43,789 bases of DNA from Micromonospora sp. ATCC 39149. GTDB lineage: Bacteria; Actinomycetota; Actinomycetes; Mycobacteriales; Micromonosporaceae. The notes under the pieces are model-generated. The model saw only the letters and a list, made by a program, of their open reading frames with translations, made no database searches and had not been told where the DNA came from. The position numbers and the translations under genes are program-made. Below are positions 15,321 to 22,926 of this stretch, one piece after another. Within the stretch, counting starts at the first letter, position 1. Every line of letters starts with the position of its first letter. Where the stretch lies: the NCBI RefSeq assembly GCF_000158815.1, contig NZ_GG657738.1:5006324-5050112 (forward strand), given 5' to 3'.

Positions 15321-15588
15321 ACACCTCCTCCAGCCCGGCGGACGCCCCCGCCCGGCCCAGCGGGGCCGCCGGCGGGTCGTCGGCCACCGGGACGGGCCCG
15401 GCTGCTGCCGGCTCGTCCAGGGCCGCGCCGGGCGTGTCGCGCGGGCGGAACCGGCCGTCGGCGCCGCGCCGTCGAGAGCCGTTGCGGCGGGTCGCCGCGT
15501 CGCCGGGCGCGGGGCGGTCGTCGGTGGGCTGGCGGTCGCCGATCGGGCCCGTGGCCTGGTCGGTGGGGTGCTCGCGAGGGGTGCTCAC
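15262..15588 (-). other. Probable frameshifted N-terminal extension of Ppk
   Basis: GTG-started frame of 108 codons whose first part (STPREHPTDQ, then RRNGSRRRGADGRFRPRD) is polar and disordered, like the variable N-terminal extensions of actinobacterial Ppk. It ends in EEVFDAAHAA, which shifts by one base into the ppk frame (EEV, then LTPPTQPLTLVV). It overlaps ppk by 59 bases. I think it is not a separate gene. A short independent protein cannot be excluded. Confidence 0.5.
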
Positions 15589-15641
15589 CCGCCCATGATG
15601 TCCCGAAACGGGTTAACGCAAAATGAACTTGGGCAGGGAGC

Positions 15642-15839
15642 TCAAGGCATCGTCGGCAATGTCACCCGGACGACCTCCCCGGCGGCATCGGTTTCGACCC
15701 GGAGCCGCTGGCCCAGCCGGAGCAGCCGCAGGCCGGAGGCGTCGAAGGCCCGCGCCGGGAACGCCAGCTCGCTGCCGTCGTCGAGGAGCAGCACGCCGCT
15801 GCGCGTCGCCGCGTCGTAGGTGGCCACGGTGCCCTGCAT
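15642..15839 (-). CDS. Small cold-shock-domain-like protein
   Basis: 65 residues. The start ATG at 15839 was chosen because TACGGT ends 7 bases upstream; a longer in-frame start at 15854 would lie inside that box. The pattern MQGTVATYD, GVLLLDDGSELAFPARAF, GLRLLRLGQRLRVETD and GEVVRVTLP follows the beta-strand order of a cold-shock/OB fold (compare V-K-W-F, G-F-G-F-I, G-Q-x-V-x-F in CspA), but the aromatic RNA-binding motifs are missing. Function unknown; a nucleic-acid or ligand-binding OB-like domain is inferred. It sits alone between ppk and cofC on the same strand. Confidence 0.65.
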   Translation of the reverse strand: MQGTVATYDAATRSGVLLLDDGSELAFPARAFDASGLRLLRLGQRLRVETDAAGEVVRVTLPTMP

Positions 15840-15870
15840 GCCAGCACCGTACACCGGGGCGGCGGGTCGC

Positions 15871-16602
15871 TCAGCCCGCGCGGCCCGTGGTCGAACCCGT
15901 TGCGCCGGTCGAACCCGTCGCGCGTGGGCCGGGCCGAGGTCCGGGTGGCGGAGCCGGCGCGGCCCGCCGGCTTGCCCGGGCGGCCAGGCCGGCGGTGCGC
16001 GGCCCGAGCCCGAGCCGGGCGGCGGCGGCCAGGTCGGCGGCGGTGTCCACGTCCTGGCGCAGGGTGGGCCAGTCGCCGGCCAGCGGCAACGCCCCGCTGG
16101 CCTCGTGCGCCTCGGCCGAGCCGACCCCGAACCGGGGGTCCAGCGGCACGCCGGGCGGCGCGGCGAGCAGCACGGTGCCGGTACCCGGGGCGTCGGCCAC
16201 GAACCGGCGTACCCCTGCCGGCCCGGCGGCGATCGCGCGCAGCGCGGCGGCCAGCTCGCCCGGGCGCAGCGCCGGCAGGTCCGCCGTGAGCCCGGCCACC
16301 CACCCCCCGCCGTCGGCCGCGACCGCCGCGCCGAGCCGGAAGGCCGCGTTCAGGCCGGCGTCCGGCGCGTCGGGCACGACCCGCACGCCGGCCGCGCCGA
16401 CCGCCGCCGCCACCCGGGGATCACTGGTGACCATCACCACCCCGGCGACCGCCGGGCACGCCCGCACCGCGGCGACCGTGTCGGCCGCCAGGGCAAGCGC
16501 CAGCTCCTCGTGGGGTACGGCCGGCAGCGTCCCGCGCAGCCGGCTCTTCGCCACGCCGAGGCGCTTCATCGGCACCACCACAGTCCAGGTCCGTTGCCGC
16601 AC
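15871..16602 (-). CDS. cofC: 2-phospho-L-lactate/phosphoenolpyruvate guanylyltransferase
   Basis: 243 residues. CofC (FbiD in mycobacteria) transfers GMP to phosphoenolpyruvate or 2-phospholactate, giving the activated side-chain donor for coenzyme F420. Nucleotidyltransferase signatures: WTVVVPMKRLGVAKSRL at the N-terminus, VVMVTSDPRV, LTADLPALRPGEL and DPRFGVGSAEAHEASG followed by LRQDVDTAADL. The GTG at 16602 is 6 bases after CAGGAT, an imperfect -10; the frame extends further upstream only as a shadow of plsC. The tail after about 215 is a low-complexity Ala/Pro/Gly/Thr stretch. Neighbours ppk and gpsA are the same as around Rv2983. No other F420 genes are in the window. Confidence 0.9.
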   Translation of the reverse strand: MRQRTWTVVVPMKRLGVAKSRLRGTLPAVPHEELALALAADTVAAVRACPAVAGVVMVTSDPRVAAAVGAAGVRVVPDAPDAGLNAAFRLGAAVAADGGGWVAGLTADLPALRPGELAAALRAIAAGPAGVRRFVADAPGTGTVLLAAPPGVPLDPRFGVGSAEAHEASGALPLAGDWPTLRQDVDTAADLAAAARLGLGPRTAGLAARASRRAAPAPPPGPRPGPRATGSTGATGSTTGRAG

Positions 16603-16725
16603 GGCACAATCCTGCCAGTCGGGCGGCGGTACCCTCACTGGCCGTATTGGGGGCGAGCAGGCATGATTTCGCTGCGGGCGGCACGGGGCGGGTGCGACGT
16701 GGGGCCGGGGCAACGAGGAGGCAGG

Positions 16726-17469
16726 GTGACGCGGCGCAGGCTGGGGTTCTGGCGACGGTTCGCCGTGGTGGTGGTCAAGACCGTGCTGACGGTTTGGACT
16801 CGGCGCACCTGGCGGGGCATGGAGCACCTGCGCCACGACGGCGGAATCATCATCGCCCCGAATCACATCTCGCATGCCGATCCGCTGGTCTCCGCGCACT
16901 TCATCTACGACGCCGGGCGCTGGCCGAGGTTCCTCGGCAAGGCCAGCCTCTTCCGGGTGCCCGTGGTGGGCTGGCTCCTGCACCGGTGCCTCCAGATCCC
17001 GGTGGAGCGCGGCACGGTCGACGCGGTCAAGTCCCTGGACGCCCTCGTCGCCGCCCTGCGTGAGGGCGGCGCGGTGGTGATCTACCCGGAGGGCACCACC
17101 ACCCGGGAGCCCGACCTGTGGCCGATGAAGGGCAAGACCGGGGCCGCCCGGCTGGCGCTGGCCACCGGCGTGCCGGTGATCCCGGTCGCCATGTGGGGGC
17201 CCGAGCGCCTCTTCGACCCCCGGAACAACCGGCTGGGCCTGCGGCCCCGCATCCCGGTGACCGTGGTCGCCGGGCCGCCCGTCGACCTGAGCCGGTGGGT
17301 CGGCTCCACACCCACCAAGGCAACCCTGGAAGAGATGACCGACGCCATCATGCTGCGCCTGCGCGACCAACTCGCCGAGATCCGGGGCGGGACGCCGCCA
17401 CCGCTGTGGGAACGACCACCCCGGCGGGCTGCCACCCGCCCGTGGCGGGGTCAGGAGGGCGCGGCGTGA
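16726..17469 (+). CDS. plsC: 1-acyl-sn-glycerol-3-phosphate acyltransferase
   Basis: 247 residues. Acylates lysophosphatidate to phosphatidate at the membrane. The HX4D catalytic motif is NHISHADP, the phosphate-binding motif is YPEGTTTRE, and GKASLFRVPVVGWLLHRC and VPVIPVAMWGPE follow family spacing. A short hydrophobic helix near the N-terminus (RFAVVVVKTVLTVW) probably anchors it. GTG at 16726 has GAGGAGG a few bases upstream; ATG at 16663 is an alternative with poorer support. Its TGA overlaps the GTG of gpsA (GTGA), so the glycerol-3-phosphate supplier and the acyltransferase are translationally coupled. The basic C-terminal tail is not conserved. Confidence 0.92.
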   Translation: MTRRRLGFWRRFAVVVVKTVLTVWTRRTWRGMEHLRHDGGIIIAPNHISHADPLVSAHFIYDAGRWPRFLGKASLFRVPVVGWLLHRCLQIPVERGTVDAVKSLDALVAALREGGAVVIYPEGTTTREPDLWPMKGKTGAARLALATGVPVIPVAMWGPERLFDPRNNRLGLRPRIPVTVVAGPPVDLSRWVGSTPTKATLEEMTDAIMLRLRDQLAEIRGGTPPPLWERPPRRAATRPWRGQEGAA

Positions 17470-18473
17470 CCGGCCACGTGGCGGTGCTGGGGGCCGGGTC
17501 GTGGGGGACCGCCTTCGCCAAGATCCTCGCCGACGCCGGCCGGGACGTGACGATCTGGGCCCGGCGGCAGCCGGTGGCCGAGTCGATCCGGCTGCGCCGG
17601 CACAACCCGGATTACCTGCCGGACCTGCGGCTGCCCGCGCGGGTCACCGCCACCGGGAGCGCCGCCGGGGCGATCCGGGGCGCGGAGATCGTGGTGCTCG
17701 CGGTGCCGTCCCAGACGCTGCGCGGCAACCTCGCCGAATGGGTCGGCGACCTGCACCCGGACGCGACCCTGGTGTCCCTGATGAAGGGCATCGAGCTGGG
17801 CACCACCAAGCGGATGAGCGAGGTGATCGTGGAGACCGCCCGGGTCACCCCGGACCGGGTGGTCGTCGTCTCCGGCCCCAACCTGGCCCCCGAGATCGCC
17901 GCCGAGCAGCCCGCCGCCACCGTGGTCGCCGGCACCGACGACCGCCGGGCCCAGCTCGTCCAGTCGTCGATCCGCACGCCGTACTTCCGGCCGTACACCA
18001 ACGACGACGTGATCGGCTGCGAGCTGGGCGGGGCGGTGAAGAACGTGATCGCCCTCGCGTACGGGATCGCCACCGCGATGGGCTTCGGCGACAACACCCG
18101 GGCGATGCTGATGACCCGGGGGCTCGCCGAGACCGCCCGACTCGGGGTGGCGCTCGGCGCGGACCCGATCACCTTCGCCGGCCTGGCCGGGATGGGCGAC
18201 CTCGTGGCGTCCTGCTCGTCGCCGCTGGCCCGCAACCGCACCTTCGGCGAGCACCTGGGCCGGGGGGAGACCCTGGAGCAGGCCCAGGCGGCCACCCGGC
18301 AGACCGCCGAGGGCGTGAAGAGCTGCCTGGCGATCCGGGACCTGGCCCGCGCGCACGGGGTGGAGATGCCGATCACCGAGCAGATCGAGCGGATCTGCCA
18401 CGAGGGCATGGACCCGCGGCTCGCCGTCGACGCGCTGATGAGCCGCACCGCCAAGCCCGAGTCGTACGAGTGA
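17466..18473 (+). CDS. gpsA: NAD(P)-dependent glycerol-3-phosphate dehydrogenase
   Basis: 335 residues, usual size. Reduces dihydroxyacetone phosphate to sn-glycerol-3-phosphate for phospholipid synthesis. N-terminal Rossmann motif VLGAGSWGTAFAK, then VVLAVPSQTLR, LMKGIELGTTK, SGPNLAPEIA and the active-site lysine in ELGGAVKNVIALAYG, with GLAGMGDLVASCSS near the C-terminal domain. GTG at 17466 overlaps the plsC stop and its own TGA (18471-18473) overlaps the GTG of the next gene, so three genes form one operon. Homologue of Rv2982c in the same neighbourhood. Confidence 0.97.
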   Translation: MTGHVAVLGAGSWGTAFAKILADAGRDVTIWARRQPVAESIRLRRHNPDYLPDLRLPARVTATGSAAGAIRGAEIVVLAVPSQTLRGNLAEWVGDLHPDATLVSLMKGIELGTTKRMSEVIVETARVTPDRVVVVSGPNLAPEIAAEQPAATVVAGTDDRRAQLVQSSIRTPYFRPYTNDDVIGCELGGAVKNVIALAYGIATAMGFGDNTRAMLMTRGLAETARLGVALGADPITFAGLAGMGDLVASCSSPLARNRTFGEHLGRGETLEQAQAATRQTAEGVKSCLAIRDLARAHGVEMPITEQIERICHEGMDPRLAVDALMSRTAKPESYE

Positions 18474-19594
18474 GTCCCGCGACCGGCTCCGAAACCGACG
18501 GCGACGGCACCAGGTGCGTGCGGGCCGGGCTGCCCGCGCCCGTGCCGGGGCAGCCGTTCCTGCCCGGCCCGGTCTTCGCCGCGCCGTACCACCTCGACCC
18601 GTGGCAGGGGCCGGCGACGGCCCCGAACGGGTACGGCCGGCCGGACAACCCGACCCGGCGGCTGCTGGAGGCGGCGATCGGCGAGCTGGAGGGCGGTGAC
18701 GTCCGCGTCTTCGCCAGCGGGCAGGCGGCGATCACCGGCCTGCTGCTGGCCCTGCTGCGCCCGGGGGACACGGTGGTGCTCCCCGCCGACGGGTACTTCC
18801 CGGTGCGGGCATTCGCCACCGACACCCTCGCCGGGATCGGCGTGCGGGTGCGGTTCGCGCCGACGGCCGGGCCGTACCCGTCGTTCGCGGGGGTGCGGCT
18901 GGTGCTGCTGGAGACCCCGGCGAACCCCGGCCTCGACGTCGCCGACGTGCCGGCCCTGGTCGCCGCCGCCCACGCCGCCGGTGCGCTGGTGGCGGTGGAC
19001 AACACCACCGCGACCCCGCTCGGGCAGCGCCCGCTGGACCTCGGCGCCGACGTGGTCGTCGCCTCCGGCACCAAGGCCCTGACCGGCCACTCCGACCTGC
19101 TGCTGGGGTACGTGGCGACCCGCTCCGCCGGGCTGCTCGACCCGATCACCGCCTGGCGCACCATGACCGGGGCGGTGCCCGGGGCGTTCGACGCGTGGCT
19201 GGCGCACCGCTCGCTGGCGACCCTGGACCTGCGGCTGGCCCGGCAGGGCGCCAACGCGGAGGCGCTCGCCCGGCTGCTCGCCGGCCGGGCCGACGTCACC
19301 GGCGTGCGCTGGCCCGGGCTGCCGGGCGACCCGGCGTACGCGGTGGCCTCGGCCCAACTGCGCCGGATGCCCGGCGTGCTCTCGTTCGACCTCGGCGACG
19401 CCGACCGGGTGGCCCGGTTCCTCACCGCGTCCCGGCTGGTGGCCGCCGCCACCTCGTTCGGCGGCCTGCACACCACCGCCGACCGACGGGCCCAGTGGGG
19501 CGACGACACGCCGCCCGGATTCGTCCGGCTCTCCTGCGGCGTGGAGGACACCGCCGACCTGGTCGCCGACGTAACCGCCGCCCTGACCGCGTGA
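18470..19594 (+). CDS. PLP-dependent cystathionine gamma-synthase/lyase family protein
   Basis: 374 residues of the Cys/Met metabolism PLP family (fold type I). The Schiff-base lysine is Lys202 in VASGTKALTGHSDLL; the PLP ring site is VAVDNTTATPLGQ; GYGRPDNPTRRLLEAAI matches the family's Y-x-R-x-x-NPT motif; RLSCGVED is the usual end. GTG at 18470 overlaps the gpsA stop by four bases. The enzyme could be a cystathionine gamma-lyase or gamma-synthase, or act on another gamma-substituted amino acid; sequence alone does not decide, and there is no methionine or cysteine gene nearby. A family-typical 374-residue length argues it is intact. A dispersed repeat begins at its stop codon. Confidence 0.88.
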   Translation: MSPATGSETDGDGTRCVRAGLPAPVPGQPFLPGPVFAAPYHLDPWQGPATAPNGYGRPDNPTRRLLEAAIGELEGGDVRVFASGQAAITGLLLALLRPGDTVVLPADGYFPVRAFATDTLAGIGVRVRFAPTAGPYPSFAGVRLVLLETPANPGLDVADVPALVAAAHAAGALVAVDNTTATPLGQRPLDLGADVVVASGTKALTGHSDLLLGYVATRSAGLLDPITAWRTMTGAVPGAFDAWLAHRSLATLDLRLARQGANAEALARLLAGRADVTGVRWPGLPGDPAYAVASAQLRRMPGVLSFDLGDADRVARFLTASRLVAAATSFGGLHTTADRRAQWGDDTPPGFVRLSCGVEDTADLVADVTAALTA

Positions 19595-19645
19595 GAGGAA
19601 GGGCCCCCTGTTAACGCATTCGGTAGAGAGGGGCTCCCCTCTCAC
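19593..19645. repeat. 53-bp dispersed repeat, copy 2 (inverted)
   Basis: GAGGAAGGGCCCCCTGTTAA, core ACGCATTCGGTA and GAGAGGGGCTCCCCTCTCAC. The reverse complement matches 12197-12249 in arm positions and in a core TACCG(A/T)ATGCGTTA. It starts inside the TGA of the preceding gene (19592-19594). The 200 bases after it, to 19863, hold two near-copies of GCCCGGCTGTCGAGGTGG-type sequence and no gene. Confidence 0.7.
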
Positions 19646-19863
19646 GTCCGGCCGCCGGCCGGTGGACCGGGGCGCGCCGCAGTGACCGCCCGCCGGCCCG
19701 GCTGACGGCGGCGGCCCGGCTGTCGAGGTGGCTGCACGGCAGTGACCCCGGAGAGCTTCTTGTCGGCCCGGCCGTCGAGGTGGCCCGGCCTTACGGCCGT
19801 GGCCCCGCGGCGTATTGGCGAACTACCCTCACCTCAGGCGTGACCGGTGGGAGGCGATGTGGC

Positions 19864-20898
19864 GTGGGCGACGTCGGTATGCCGGTGGTGGTCGGGCTGG
19901 ACAACGGTGGCACCAGCAACAACGCCACGGTGCTGACCCTCGACGGCCGGTTCCTGGTGGACGGCCTGGTGGAGATCCCCAGTGAGGTCCGGGCCGGCCC
20001 GGAGGCGGCTGTCGAGGCGCTGGCCCGCGCCTTCGACGGGGTGCTCGCCCGGGCCGGGGTGCGCCGCGACCTGGTCCGCGCGGTCGGGCTGGACACGCCC
20101 GGGCCGGCGAGCGCGACGGGGGTGATCTCCTCCCGGGGGTCGACCAACTTCGCCGAGCCGGCCTGGTGGGGGTACGACGTGCGCGGGGCGCTGGAGCGTC
20201 GCCTCGGCCTGCCGGTGACGTACCACAACGACGGCAACGCGGCGGCACTCTACGCCCACCACGTCCACTTCGGCGCCGACGCGATGAGCCGCTCCTCGGT
20301 CTGCGCAGTGGTGGGCACCGGCCTGGGCGGCGGGGTGGTGGAGAGCGGACGGGTGGTCGCCGGCGCGGCGGGCATGGCGGGGGAGCTCGGCCACGTGCAC
20401 GTGCCGCTCGACGGCCTGCTCGCCCCCGGCCAGCCGGTGCCGACCTGCGCCTGTGGCTTCGCCGGGGACGCCGAGAGCGTCGCCTCGCTGACCGCGATCG
20501 CGCGCAACCTGCTGCCCTACTGGCTCAGTCGGTACCCGGGGCACCCGCTGGCCGCCGAACCGCCCGAGCGGGCCGCGAAGCTGGTCCGGGGGCTGGGGGA
20601 GCGGGGCGACCCGCTGGCACGGGAGATCTTCACCCAGCAGGCGACGGCGCTGGGCCGGCTGTTCACCGTGGCGGCCAACTTCACCGACCCGCACGCGTAC
20701 TTCGTCGGCGGCGGGGTGGTGGAGGCGGCGCCGGAGTTCCGGGACTGGTTTCTGGCGACCGTCCGCGCGCACACCGTGCTCCGCGCCGAGCAGGCTGCGG
20801 TGGCCGCGTTCGCCCTGGTCCCGGACCGGGACACGGCCGGTGCGCGGGGGGTGGCGATCGCGGCGCTGGAGGCGGTGCGAGCCGGCGTCACCGGCTGA
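19864..20898 (+). CDS. ROK-family sugar kinase / regulator-like protein
   Basis: 344 residues. ROK proteins include glucokinase and sugar-responsive repressors; there is no N-terminal helix-turn-helix here, so a kinase is more likely. ATP phosphate motif VGLDNGGTSNNATVL at the start, YHNDGNAAALYAHH with the catalytic Asp, and VVGTGLGGGVV. The ROK zinc site is normally a His plus three Cys (C-x-C-G-x-x-G-C-x-E); here it reads GHVHVP then CACGFAGDAES, so the third Cys is Asp. GTG at 19864 follows GGGAGG; ATG at 19879 is a second choice. The substrate is unknown and no sugar genes are near. Single-gene unit followed by tandem repeats and a terminator. Confidence 0.85.
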   Translation: MGDVGMPVVVGLDNGGTSNNATVLTLDGRFLVDGLVEIPSEVRAGPEAAVEALARAFDGVLARAGVRRDLVRAVGLDTPGPASATGVISSRGSTNFAEPAWWGYDVRGALERRLGLPVTYHNDGNAAALYAHHVHFGADAMSRSSVCAVVGTGLGGGVVESGRVVAGAAGMAGELGHVHVPLDGLLAPGQPVPTCACGFAGDAESVASLTAIARNLLPYWLSRYPGHPLAAEPPERAAKLVRGLGERGDPLAREIFTQQATALGRLFTVAANFTDPHAYFVGGGVVEAAPEFRDWFLATVRAHTVLRAEQAAVAAFALVPDRDTAGARGVAIAALEAVRAGVTG

Positions 20899-20946
20899 GC
20901 CGGGATGGTGGTCCACCCGCCGGCCGGCGGTGCGGACCGGACGGCG

Positions 20947-21065
20947 GGTGGACCACGAACAGGGGCCGGACGTGCCGGCCGGATGGCGGTGGAGCACGAA
21001 CAGGGGCCGGACGTGCCGGCCCGGATGGCGGTGAAGCACGAACAGGGGCCGGACGTGCCGGGCCG
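20947..21065. repeat. Three tandem repeats of 41-42 bp downstream of the ROK gene
   Basis: Units begin at 20947, 20988 and 21030. Each contains GCACGAACAGGGGCCGGACG (first unit with CCACGAAC) followed by TGCCGG and GATGGC. Non-coding gap between convergent genes. Copy number may vary between strains. Confidence 0.8.
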
Positions 21066-21074
21066 CAAGGGGCA

Positions 21075-21115
21075 GCGCGGTCCGGCCGGGACGGGACCCC
21101 CCGGCCGGACCGCGC
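21075..21115. terminator. Strong bidirectional terminator
   Basis: Perfect 16-bp stem (21075-21090 with 21100-21115) and a 9-base loop, placed between the ROK gene and the DUF397 gene, which run toward each other. No T run. Confidence 0.75.
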
Positions 21116-21120
21116 GGCGG

Positions 21121-21321
21121 TCAGGGGCGGGGCGGGGCGGTGGCGAACGCGGCCCAGGCGGCCGGCGGGAAGAGCAGCGCCGGGCCGTCCGGGTCCTTCG
21201 AGTCGCGGACCGCCACCGCACCGGGTACGACCGCCATCTCCACGCAGGCGCCCTCGTCACCGCTGCGGCTGCTCTTGCGCCATCGCGCCGCGGCCAGGGC
21301 CGCTCTCGTCGTCGGGGTCAT
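21121..21321 (-). CDS. DUF397 small protein
   Basis: 66 residues of the DUF397 family, abundant in actinomycetes. The diagnostic pattern is readable: ARWRKSSRSGDEGACVEMA, then VAVRDSKDPDGPALLF and AWAAF. ATG at 21321 starts 5 bases after the stop of the XRE regulator (21326), so the two are one operon. Pairs of Scr1/WhiJ-type XRE regulators with DUF397 proteins recur many times per genome and in Streptomyces affect development; the molecular function of DUF397 is not settled, and an antagonist or antitoxin-like partner role has been suggested for the pair. Confidence 0.93.
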   Translation of the reverse strand: MTPTTRAALAAARWRKSSRSGDEGACVEMAVVPGAVAVRDSKDPDGPALLFPPAAWAAFATAPPRP

Positions 21322-21325
21322 GGTC

Positions 21326-22171
21326 CTACCGTCCCTTCAGGAGTCGGAGGAGCTGGTCCCGGGTGGCCGCGGGGCTGAGTGCGACCGTCCGTAGGTGCTC
21401 CATGATCTTGGTGCAGGTACGCAGGTCGCCGGGCCGGTCGAGGACCATCTGCCCGGCGACCGTCTCTACCGAAGCGATGATCGGGTCCTCCGGGTCGGCG
21501 AACTCCAGGATGTGCAGCGACCCCCGGGTGCCCCGGTGGTAGCCGGCCGCCAGGGGGATCACCTGGACCGTGATATTGGGCAGCTCGGCCATCTTGAGCA
21601 GCTGGTGCAGCTGCGCCTCCATCACGGCCTGACCGCCCACGGGGCGCAACAGCGCGCCCTCGTCGATGATCGCGTCGAGGATCGGCGGCGCGTCGCCGGT
21701 GAGCCGCTGCTGCCGGTCGAGTCGCAGGTGGACCCGCTGCTCGACCTGCTCGTCGCTGAGGGTGTGCGGGCCGCCCCGCATCACCCCCCGGATGTAGTCC
21801 GCGGTCTGCAGCAGGCCGGGCACCACCGACGGCTCGAAGTTGGCGATGCCGGTCGCCTCGGCCTCGAGCGCGATGAAGTCGATGGTCCGCCGGTCCAGCA
21901 GGTACGAGTAGGACACCCACCAGCCGGGCTTGCGGGCGTCCTTGGCGAGCTGGACGGCGGCGGCGATCTCGTCGACGCTCACCCCGTACAGGGTGAGCAG
22001 GGCGCGCACCGTGGCCGGGCTGATCAGCGTCTGGGCGTTCTCGTACCGGGACAGGGTGCTCCGGGTGCTGTTGATCTCGTCAGCGGCGGCCTCGAGGGTG
22101 AGGCCGGCCGCCTCCCGGTGCGTACGCAGCGCGATGCCGAGCCGTCGGGCCCGGGCCGTCTTCGGTGCCAT
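21326..22171 (-). CDS. XRE-family regulator with Scr1/DUF5753 C-terminal domain
   Basis: 281 residues. Residues 8-65 form a helix-turn-helix (LGIALRTHREAAGLTLE, STRSTLSRYENAQT). Residues 100-275 form the DUF5753/Scr1 domain typical of WhiJ-like regulators (FIALEAEATGIANFEPSVVP, GLLQTADYIRGVM, ITVQVIPLAAGYHRG, GSLHILEF, ASVETVAGQM). ATG at 22171 is chosen because homologous starts lie just before the HTH; a longer frame to 22234 is possible. The upstream 228 bases, shared with a divergent pair of small genes, contain TGTACAT and GCATACAT, which could be operator half-sites. Cotranscribed with DUF397. Confidence 0.93.
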   Translation of the reverse strand: MAPKTARARRLGIALRTHREAAGLTLEAAADEINSTRSTLSRYENAQTLISPATVRALLTLYGVSVDEIAAAVQLAKDARKPGWWVSYSYLLDRRTIDFIALEAEATGIANFEPSVVPGLLQTADYIRGVMRGGPHTLSDEQVEQRVHLRLDRQQRLTGDAPPILDAIIDEGALLRPVGGQAVMEAQLHQLLKMAELPNITVQVIPLAAGYHRGTRGSLHILEFADPEDPIIASVETVAGQMVLDRPGDLRTCTKIMEHLRTVALSPAATRDQLLRLLKGR

Positions 22172-22399
22172 GCGTCGATGGTGGCATACATCTCCGGGAA
22201 GGTGTACATGAGAGAACGGCGATGAGAGTTGCATTCACGCCCGTCCACATGCCAACCTGTGACCAGTTCCTCACCGCCAGTTGTCGTGGCGACGGTGGTG
22301 GTGAGCGACCGGAGGGGATGGGGCGCGTGGCGATCGGGTTTTCTCCCCCGTACCCGATCGCCGCGTGCCGCCACCCGCGACGCACCGGAAGGGACTCGC

Positions 22400-22603
22400 A
22401 TGACGGCGACTGCCTGCTGGCCCCGGGTGTCGCGGTGTCGCTGGTGCGCACACCCCGTGCTACGCGACAACGACGACGCGTGGATCCACGCCCACCTGGC
22501 GTACGTCTGCCGGGACCGCTTCGGCGGGCTGACAGCGACCACGGCGGAGCCGGAGGGTTCGCCCGGCCGGCCGGCGCGAGGCGCGGCGGGAGGGCGGCGG
22601 TGA
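22400..22603 (+). CDS. Small Cys/His-rich protein of unknown function
   Basis: 67 residues. Cys13-x2-Cys16-x-His18, His30-x-His32 and Cys37 could bind zinc, as a compact ribbon or treble-clef knuckle. The C-terminal third is low-complexity. ATG at 22400 follows GGAAGGGA with good spacing. Its TGA (22601-22603) overlaps the GTG of the next gene by four bases, so the two are coupled. Both are divergent from the XRE/DUF397 pair, which suggests control by that regulator. I do not recognise a named family; the position next to an Scr1-type regulator is the best clue. Confidence 0.65.
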   Translation: MTATACWPRVSRCRWCAHPVLRDNDDAWIHAHLAYVCRDRFGGLTATTAEPEGSPGRPARGAAGGRR

Positions 22604-22815
22604 CCCGGTTCCTGGTGGTGCTCACCGACGTCCGCCCGGTGGACGGCGTCAGCCGGAACGAGCGACAGGCCCCTGAGCGGCGGCGGCAGGTGGTCGGGGC
22701 GAGCAGCCGGGAGGCGGCGGACCGGATCGCCGGCGCGTTCATGGCGCTGGGCATGGTGCGGGCGGGGCGGCAGCGGGTGAAGGTGATCGCCGTCGGCCGC
22801 CGCTACGGCCTCTGA
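22600..22815 (+). CDS. Small basic protein of unknown function
   Basis: 71 residues. GTG at 22600 overlaps the previous stop and has GGGAGGG upstream. Sequence begins TRFLVVLTDVRPV and ends VKVIAVGRRYGL, with a basic middle (RNERQAPERRRQVVG) and a likely amphipathic helix (SREAADRIAGAFMALGM). No cysteine, no signal peptide. The predicted strand-helix-strand order resembles a small alpha/beta domain. No family recognised. Confidence 0.6.
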   Translation: MTRFLVVLTDVRPVDGVSRNERQAPERRRQVVGASSREAADRIAGAFMALGMVRAGRQRVKVIAVGRRYGL

Positions 22816-22926
22816 CCGCCGCCCGCGGCCTCCGGCGGCGGTCAGCGGCCGTGGCGTCTCCGCCGGCCCGCCCCGGAAGGGGCCCCGCGTCGACCGCGGC
22901 GCGTTGTCCGCCGTGATCTGATTACG

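Noticed and set aside
12447..15626. 1059-codon plus-strand frame opposite ppk and mutT1
   Set aside because: Antisense of well-recognised genes; composition is typical of a GC-bias shadow frame, with no domain.
15871..17370. 499-codon minus frame including cofC
   Set aside because: The part above 16602 is antisense to plsC; cofC begins at the conserved N-terminus.
20947..21065. CRISPR-like array or coding repeats
   Set aside because: No spacers, only three units, and no start or ribosome site for the antisense frame they would encode.
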